Part shown: piece by piece, positions 1 through 5,176 of the stretch
Layout of the letters: each line of letters starts with the position of its first letter
How positions within the stretch are numbered: position 1 is the first letter of the stretch
Notes under the pieces: generated by a model
What the model saw: only the letters and a program-made list of their open reading frames with translations
Database searches by the model: none
What the model was told of the DNA's origin: nothing
NCBI GenBank assembly: GCA_030147645.1
Contig: JASBUY010000215.1
Coordinates: forward strand, 1-5,176
Length of the DNA: 5,176 nt
Direction: 5' to 3'
Source of the DNA: Aquabacter sp.
Lineage (GTDB): Bacteria; Pseudomonadota; Alphaproteobacteria; Rhizobiales; Xanthobacteraceae
Made by a program: the position numbers and the translations under genes

Positions 1-1
1 G

Positions 2-151
2 GAAAATTCTCTCGATAATCCCGAGGAATTAGCGGAGTTCGCGCAAAATGCTCTCGCGGTGGCCCGCACCGCCGCAGAGGCGAAAGCCGCACCCCGCAAT
101 TCGGGTGCCGCCACCGCCCCGAATCGCCCGGGGCGCCGCAAGGTCCCCTGA
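2..151 (+). CDS. C-terminal fragment of an unrecognised protein (gene starts outside the window)
   Basis: One + strand frame is open from the window edge to a TGA at 149-151, while the other two + frames hit stops within the first 30 bases. It gives 49 residues beginning ENSLDNPEELAEF and ending in a basic, proline-containing tail (NRPGRRKVP). The first half looks like an acidic, alanine-rich amphipathic helix. The second half is low-complexity Ala/Pro/Arg and probably disordered. By my count about two thirds of third positions are G or C, compatible with coding in a high-GC genome but not proof. It converges on the helicase gene with a 30-bp gap, and its stop codon lies in the loop of a hairpin. 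I do not recognise the family, and no function can be assigned from this tail. Chance openness over 50 codons is possible in GC-rich DNA, so confidence is moderate. Confidence 0.45.
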   Translation, partial: ENSLDNPEELAEFAQNALAVARTAAEAKAAPRNSGAATAPNRPGRRKVP

Positions 152-159
152 CGGGGACC
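142..159. terminator. Hairpin at convergent gene ends, candidate bidirectional terminator
   Basis: A perfect inverted repeat, GGTCCCC-TGAC-GGGGACC, has a 7-bp stem and 4-nt loop. The loop contains the TGA of the left-hand + strand reading frame, and the helicase stop (- strand) is 22 bp away. No T-tract follows on either strand, so it is not a canonical intrinsic terminator. It may act as a weak terminator, a pause site or a 3'-end stabiliser. Two further inverted repeats lie just to the left: GCACCC/GGGTGC at 89-108 and CGCCCC/GGGGCG at 115-135. Confidence 0.4.
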
Positions 160-181
160 CGCCCGTCCGGCGCAGAGATGC

Positions 182-1678
<1,497 letters not shown>

Positions 1679-1787
1679 TGCGTCGCTTAATGCGGCTGCG
1701 CCCCGCCTATCGCGCGCCCCATGCCGAGGGGACGCTGCGAGTGGTCGTCGGCCGGCGCGCTTGGATTCGAGAAAGCTCGGACGACGC
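1679..1787 (-). promoter_or_regulatory. Predicted structured 5' leader of the helicase mRNA
   Basis: If transcription starts just after the predicted -10 box (around 1786-1789), the helicase mRNA has a leader of about 108 nt. Its first half can fold: GTCGTC at 1785-1780 pairs with GACGAC at 1749-1744 (- strand reading). Inside this, CGAG-CTTT-CTCG forms a small hairpin, and a GC-rich palindromic stretch near 1750-1759 could pair further. No strong Shine-Dalgarno sequence is visible before the ATG. Long leaders are known on some bacterial DEAD-box helicase genes such as E. coli csdA (deaD), where they take part in cold or autoregulatory control. A similar role here is only inference. Confidence 0.3.
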
Positions 1788-1792
1788 CTTGC

Positions 1793-1820
1793 AAAATAAG
1801 GATTTTGTGCAACGTGTCAA
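1793..1820 (-). promoter_or_regulatory. Sigma70-like promoter for the helicase gene
   Basis: Read on the - strand there is a perfect -35 box TTGACA (1820-1815), a 16-bp spacer and TATTTT (1798-1793) as -10, matching four of six consensus positions. The stretch is locally A/T-rich in otherwise GC-rich DNA. The start point would fall near 1786-1789. It points at the helicase and is the best promoter match in the window. Confidence 0.5.
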
Positions 1821-1845
1821 TGCGCGTCCACGGATCGGCTCAGGC

Positions 1846-1866
1846 AATTCGACGCGCGGTCGATTT
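1846..1866. promoter_or_regulatory. Imperfect palindrome, possible operator upstream of the MFS gene
   Basis: The arms AATTCGAC (1846-1853) and GTCGATTT (1859-1866) are inverted repeats with one mismatch, separated by five bases. The inner TCGAC/GTCGA arms are perfect. The site ends 8 bp before a TTGACA hexamer that faces the MFS gene, a usual place for a dimeric regulator. No adjacent regulator gene is in the window, and an 8-bp imperfect palindrome can arise by chance. Confidence 0.25.
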
Positions 1867-1874
1867 CAACGCCC

Positions 1875-1903
1875 TTGACACGCCTTGGTTCGCACGAAAA
1901 GTA
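1875..1903 (+). promoter_or_regulatory. Weak candidate promoter for the MFS transporter gene
   Basis: A perfect TTGACA lies at 1875-1880 facing the MFS gene. The region 16-18 bp downstream (AAAAGTAA, 1897-1904) is A-rich but resembles the TATAAT consensus poorly. A start site near 1910 would leave a leader of about 20 nt before ATG 1931 and would exclude the AAGG at 1903-1906 from acting as a ribosome binding site. A promoter is therefore possible but unproven. Confidence 0.25.
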
Positions 1904-1930
1904 AGGCTTCCTTTGTTTTTCGGCGTCCCC

Positions 1931-3097
1931 ATGTCCTTCACCTTTCTCCTGGGCCTCGCCGGCTTCGCTAGCGCCTTCTCCATGCGCGCGGTCGAGCCCA
2001 CGCTTCCTTTGATTTCCAATGAGTTCGCCGTTTCTCTTCATGAAGCGGCTCTGCTCTCCACCGCCTTCGCGCTGCCCTATGCGGCGACCCAATTGGTGTT
2101 CGGGCCGGTGGCGGATGCGGTCGGAAAGGTGCGCGTCATGCGGGTCACCTTGATCATGCTGAGCCTGTCGCTCATCGCCTGCGCGCTTGCGCCTTCCCAC
2201 ATGGCGCTGCTCATCGCGCGCATTCTTTCGGGCTGTTGGGCCGGTGGCGTGATCCCCATTTCGTTCGCCCTTGTGGGGGACCGCTACGCCTTCGAGGAGC
2301 GGCCGGCGGCGCTTGGGCGAGTCTTGATGTTCATCGTGCTCGGCCAATTGGCGGGCGCGGCCATTGCCGGGCTCCTCGCGACCCATTTCGGCTGGCGCGC
2401 CGTGTTCTGGCTGTCTGTGGCGATAACGGCCGCTGCCGCGCTCGGCATGAGTGTATTCGTGCAGGAGACGTCCGCGCGCGGCCGCGCTTCGGTGTCCGAC
2501 TCGCTTGCGCGTTACCGCATCGTCCTTGCCAATCCGGTGTCCCTGCCGCTGTTTCTCATCGTCGCCGTTGAAGGCGCGCTGATTTTCGGCTGCTTCCCGT
2601 TCGTGGCCTTCCATTTCATCACGAAAGGATACGCCGGGGCGCTGGAGGCGGGCATCGCGCTTGGCGCCTTCGGTACCGGGGGCATCGTCTATACGCTGGC
2701 GGTCAAATCCATCACCGGCCGGCTGGGCCTTGCCGGCGCAGGCTGCGCGGGGGCCCTGTTCGCGGGGCTGAGCTTCATCGCCATCGCGCAGGCGTCCGCG
2801 CTCTCGGTGCTGGTCCCGCTGTTTCTGCTCGCAGGCTTCGGCTTCTACATGCTGCACAACATGATCCAGATCCTCGCGACGGAGCTGGTGCCGGCGGCGC
2901 GCGGCTCTGCCGTGGCGCTCTATGCGGGGAGCTTCTGGATCGGTCAGGCGGCGGGGGCGGCGCTCACGGCGCAAATGGTGCCGCTGATTGGCGCCGACGG
3001 CATGTTCATGGGCGCCGGGGCGGGTCTTGTGGCCCTGGCCTGGCCGGCTCTGCTGATGGCGCGGGCAGCGCGGCGGCGGCGCGAAGCGGGCTACTGA
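1931..3097 (+). CDS. Major facilitator superfamily transporter, DHA1/AraJ-like
   Basis: An inner-membrane secondary transporter, probably a proton-driven exporter of small molecules; the substrate is unknown. The 388-residue product fits the 12-helix MFS fold: hydrophobic segments alternate with short loops, and a longer charged loop near residues 178-196 joins the two halves. Helix 1 carries R19, E22 and a P-x-LP-x-I signature. Motif A is at 58-71 (GPVADAVGKVRVMR), and a motif B-like LIARILSG at 94-101 contains R97 and G101. GWRAVFW (154-160) follows helix 5, whose motif C-like stretch GQLAGAAIAG has Ala where antiporters usually have Pro. RGSAVALYAGSFWIGQ (324-339) matches the second-half pattern of AraJ-type proteins. 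The start is uncertain: ATG 1931 has no Shine-Dalgarno sequence, whereas in-frame TTG 1913 has AAGG six bases upstream and would add six residues. The frame is open back to 1721, but that part has no MFS character. It overlaps trpE tail to tail by 7 bp. Confidence 0.9.
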   Translation: MSFTFLLGLAGFASAFSMRAVEPTLPLISNEFAVSLHEAALLSTAFALPYAATQLVFGPVADAVGKVRVMRVTLIMLSLSLIACALAPSHMALLIARILSGCWAGGVIPISFALVGDRYAFEERPAALGRVLMFIVLGQLAGAAIAGLLATHFGWRAVFWLSVAITAAAALGMSVFVQETSARGRASVSDSLARYRIVLANPVSLPLFLIVAVEGALIFGCFPFVAFHFITKGYAGALEAGIALGAFGTGGIVYTLAVKSITGRLGLAGAGCAGALFAGLSFIAIAQASALSVLVPLFLLAGFGFYMLHNMIQILATELVPAARGSAVALYAGSFWIGQAAGAALTAQMVPLIGADGMFMGAGAGLVALAWPALLMARAARRRREAGY

Positions 3098-3103
3098 GCC
3101 CGC
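3086..3103. terminator. Hairpin over both stop codons of the MFS and trpE genes
   Basis: A perfect inverted repeat, GCGGGCT-ACTG-AGCCCGC, has a 7-bp stem and 4-nt loop, and outer GCG/CGC pairing (3081-3083 with 3106-3108) could extend it. The MFS TGA (3095-3097) and the trpE stop (complement of 3091-3093) both fall inside. There is no T-tract on either strand. It is the only candidate terminator between these convergent genes and would serve both directions. Confidence 0.4.
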
Positions 3104-4602
3104 ACCGCCTTGGCGGCGAAGCGCACCGCTTCTTCACCGGCACGGAACAAGGCCTTGGCCTTGTTCACACATTCCTGCTGCTCGCTCTCGGGCACCGAAT
3201 CATAAACCAGCCCGGCGCCGGCCTGCACATACATGCGCCCGTCCTTCACGACGGCCGTGCGCAGCACGATGCAGGTGTCCATCTCGCCATTGGCGCCGAA
3301 ATAGCCGATGGCGCCGGCATAGATGCCGCGCTTGTCCTTTTCCAATTCGTCGATGATCTGCATTGCCCGCACCTTCGGGGCACCGGACACCGTGCCCGCC
3401 GGGAAGCCGGCGGCCAGCGCATCCAGCGCATCGAACCGGGCATCGATCGTGCCTTCCACATTGGACACGATGTGCATCACCTGACTGTAGCGCTCGATGA
3501 AGAAGCTGTCGGTCACTTCCACCGTGCCGATCTGCGCCACCCGCCCCGCATCGTTGCGGCCGAGGTCCAGCAGCATCAAATGCTCGGCGCGTTCCTTGGG
3601 GTCCGCCAGCAATTCCTGGGCAAGGGCTTCGTCCTCTCCGGGCGTCGCGCCGCGACGGCGCGTCCCGGCGATGGGGCGGATGGTGACCCGCCCGCCACGC
3701 AGCCGCACCAGGATTTCCGGGCTGGAACACACGACCGAGAAGCCGTCGAAATTCAGATAGACCAGGAAGGGCGCGGGATTGACCCGGCGCAGCGCGCGAT
3801 AGAGCGCGAAAGGCGGCAAGGTGAAGGGGCTTTCGAACCGCTGCGAGAGCACCACCTGAAAGATGTCGCCCGCGCGGATATAGTCCTTCGCGCGGTCCAC
3901 CATGGCGCAGAATTCCGCGTCCGAGGTGTTGGAGACGGCGCCCACCTGTCCATGGAAGGGCTCCGGCGCGGGATGGGCGATGGGGCGTTCGAGGGCGGCG
4001 ACGACATTGTCGAGCCGGTCCAGCGCCGCCTCATAGGCCGCGCGCGCGCCGACGCCGTTTTGTGGGCGAACCGGCGTGACGGCGGTGATTTCATCCTTCA
4101 CCGCGTCGAACACCACCATGAGGGTGGGGCGGATCAGCAATGCCTCGGGCACGCCGATGGGATCGGGCTTGGCCGGGGCAAGGCGCTCCATCTGGCGCAC
4201 CATGTCATAGCCGAGATAGCCGAACACCCCGGCCGCCATGGGCGGGGCGCCCTCCGGCAGGTCGATGGCCGATTCGGCCAAGAACGCGCGCAGAGCATCC
4301 AGCGGCGCACCGGGGCAGGGCAGGAAGGCGGCCTTGTCGTGCTGGGCGGTACGGTTGATCTCCGCGCGCTCGCCATTGGCGCGCCAGATCACGTCCGGCT
4401 CCAGACCGATCATGGAATAGCGCCCGCGTGTCTCCCCGCCTTCGACCGATTCCAGCAGAAAGGCATTGGGGCGGTCGCCGGCGATCTTGAGAAATGCGGA
4501 GACCGGCGTCTCAAGGTCGGCCACCAGCGTGGTGGAGACCACCTGGGCCTTGCCCGCGTCATAGAGGCGGGCGAAGGCGTCGAAATCAGGCGCGACGGTC
4601 AT
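3091..4602 (-). CDS. trpE: Anthranilate synthase component I (TrpE)
   Basis: This enzyme converts chorismate to anthranilate, the first committed step of tryptophan synthesis, using ammonia delivered from glutamine by the TrpG subunit in the cytoplasm. The 503-residue product has the usual length of an unfused TrpE. The N-terminal domain carries LLES at 49-52, part of the known tryptophan feedback site, with NPAPF at 275-279 in the other half of that site. The chorismate-binding domain shows PIAGT (310-314), DLGRND (346-351), HIVSNVEG (377-384), FPAGTVSGAPK (400-410), DTCIVLRT (442-449) and QAGAGLVYDS (460-469). Alanine in PIAGT favours TrpE; PabB typically has lysine there. The ATG at 4602 starts a normal TrpE N-terminus, and the open frame further upstream only overlaps the foldase gene. 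Only 4 bp separate it from the upstream stop, suggesting translational coupling. There is no room for a trpL attenuator. No trpG follows, so its partner must be encoded elsewhere. Confidence 0.96.
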   Translation of the reverse strand: MTVAPDFDAFARLYDAGKAQVVSTTLVADLETPVSAFLKIAGDRPNAFLLESVEGGETRGRYSMIGLEPDVIWRANGERAEINRTAQHDKAAFLPCPGAPLDALRAFLAESAIDLPEGAPPMAAGVFGYLGYDMVRQMERLAPAKPDPIGVPEALLIRPTLMVVFDAVKDEITAVTPVRPQNGVGARAAYEAALDRLDNVVAALERPIAHPAPEPFHGQVGAVSNTSDAEFCAMVDRAKDYIRAGDIFQVVLSQRFESPFTLPPFALYRALRRVNPAPFLVYLNFDGFSVVCSSPEILVRLRGGRVTIRPIAGTRRRGATPGEDEALAQELLADPKERAEHLMLLDLGRNDAGRVAQIGTVEVTDSFFIERYSQVMHIVSNVEGTIDARFDALDALAAGFPAGTVSGAPKVRAMQIIDELEKDKRGIYAGAIGYFGANGEMDTCIVLRTAVVKDGRMYVQAGAGLVYDSVPESEQQECVNKAKALFRAGEEAVRFAAKAVRAQ

Positions 4603-4606
4603 GGGG

Positions 4607-5176
4607 TCACTCGGCTCCGCCGACCGCGATCTGGAACGACCGCTCATTGACGGAGACGCCAAACTGCTTGCGCAGCGCGTCCACATATTGATTGAGCAGG
4701 TCGCTTTCCAACTGCTCGGACAATTGCGCGGCGAGCTGCGCGTCGGCCGGCCCCGCCGGGGGCAGGGTCGACTTGACCACCTGGAAGACGATCCGCTCGG
4801 TGGGCACGGTGCCTGCCGCCGTGCCAAAGCTGCCGAGCTTGGCATCGAAGATCTTGGTGAGGGCGTCGGTGGAGAAATCCCCGCCCGCCCGACCGCGCTG
4901 AAGCGCGTCCGCCGTCTTCACTTCAAGCCCGGCGGTCGAGGCGACTTCCGCGAGCGGCTTGCCGCCCTTGGCGGCATCCAGCAGCGCGGTCGCCTTCGCG
5001 GCCACCGCCTTCACCGTCTCGTCCTCGGTCCAGCGCGACTTGACCAGGTCCTTCACCTCGTCGAAGGGGCGCTCGCGGGACGGCGTCACTTCCAGAATGT
5101 CGTACCAGACATAGCCGCCATTCTGCGGCAACTGGACGGCTTCATTGTCGAGCCCCGGATTGCCGGCGAACGCGCC
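4607..5176 (-). CDS. ppiD: Peptidyl-prolyl cis-trans isomerase, PpiD/SurA type, C-terminal part
   Basis: The visible 189 residues are the C-terminus of a larger protein that continues past the right edge; the frame is open from 5176 with no stop. The opening stretch, containing GGYVWYDILEV and then PSRERPFDEVKDLVKSRW, matches the end of the parvulin-like region and the following helix of PpiD-type foldases, which are anchored in the inner membrane and help newly exported proteins fold in the periplasm. The rest is mainly helical, with the alanine- and glutamine-rich segment (AQLAAQLSEQLESDLLNQY) and the QFGVSVNE ending typical of the C-terminal chaperone domain of SurA_N/PpiD proteins. The membrane anchor and most of the parvulin domain would be encoded outside the window. 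It lies directly upstream of trpE with a 4-bp gap, so both are probably on one transcript whose promoter is not in this window. Family assignment is good; the exact symbol is less sure. Confidence 0.8.
   Translation of the reverse strand, partial: GAFAGNPGLDNEAVQLPQNGGYVWYDILEVTPSRERPFDEVKDLVKSRWTEDETVKAVAAKATALLDAAKGGKPLAEVASTAGLEVKTADALQRGRAGGDFSTDALTKIFDAKLGSFGTAAGTVPTERIVFQVVKSTLPPAGPADAQLAAQLSEQLESDLLNQYVDALRKQFGVSVNERSFQIAVGGAE

Noticed and set aside
1721..1930. A 70-residue N-terminal extension of the MFS protein from ATG 1721
   Set aside because: It shows no membrane or MFS character, overlaps the divergent promoter region and is not expected in the family, so the open frame is probably chance.
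1817..2974. A 385-codon open frame on the - strand opposite the MFS gene
   Set aside because: Its composition is highly charged (Arg, Glu, Gln, His), typical of the antisense of a membrane protein gene, and it has no motifs. It also overlaps the promoter region.
3105..3116. A near-palindrome CCGCC-TT-GGCGG just inside the trpE 3' end, as a second terminator
   Set aside because: The two-base loop is too tight for the full stem, the sequence is explained by alanine codons of TrpE, and no T-tract follows.
3472..4650. A 392-codon open frame on the + strand opposite trpE
   Set aside because: It is a His-, Gly-, Ala- and Asp-rich shadow of trpE with no family features, and it runs past the trpE start into the foldase gene.
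4600..4680. A trpL-type leader peptide or attenuator before trpE
   Set aside because: The stretch upstream of trpE is the coding end of the foldase gene. There is no short frame with Trp codons and no room for terminator and antiterminator stems in the 4-bp gap.
4603..4845. An N-terminal extension of trpE by 81 codons
   Set aside because: The extension is Ser/Arg/Pro-rich, lies out of frame over the foldase coding region, and does not resemble any TrpE N-terminus. ATG 4602 gives the normal family start and length.

Overview
The window is ordinary, gene-dense chromosomal DNA from a high-GC bacterium, most likely an alphaproteobacterium of the Hyphomicrobiales (Xanthobacteraceae-like). This placement is inferred from the strong G/C third-position bias, the RhlE-type helicase with a charged tail, and a PpiD-type foldase gene directly followed by trpE, an order known from alphaproteobacteria. 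No RNA gene, CRISPR array, insertion sequence, phage gene or attachment site was seen.

Layout, left to right: (1) positions 2-151, + strand, hold the last 49 codons of an unrecognised gene that enters from outside. (2) A DEAD-box RNA helicase (rhlE type, - strand, 182-1678) converges on it, with a hairpin over the stop codon of the left gene. (3) A divergent intergenic region of about 250 bp (1679-1930) carries a good sigma70-like promoter for the helicase, a roughly 108-nt structured leader, and an imperfect palindrome plus a weak promoter on the side of the next gene. (4) An MFS transporter (+ strand, 1931-3097) follows. (5) It meets trpE (- strand, 3091-4602) tail to tail with a 7-bp overlap, inside a second hairpin. 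(6) The 3' part of a PpiD/SurA-type peptidyl-prolyl isomerase gene (- strand, 4607-5176) lies 4 bp upstream of trpE and runs off the right edge.

The genes do not form one pathway. ppiD-trpE is probably a co-transcribed, translationally coupled pair linking periplasmic protein folding with the first step of tryptophan synthesis. trpE is not followed by trpG or trpD as in many relatives, because the MFS gene occupies that place on the opposite strand. The helicase and the MFS gene are each probably expressed alone from the divergent region.

I found no convincing new system. The most interesting observations are the two matching stop-codon-centred hairpins (7-bp stem, 4-nt loop) at both convergent junctions, the structured helicase leader, and the position of trpE.
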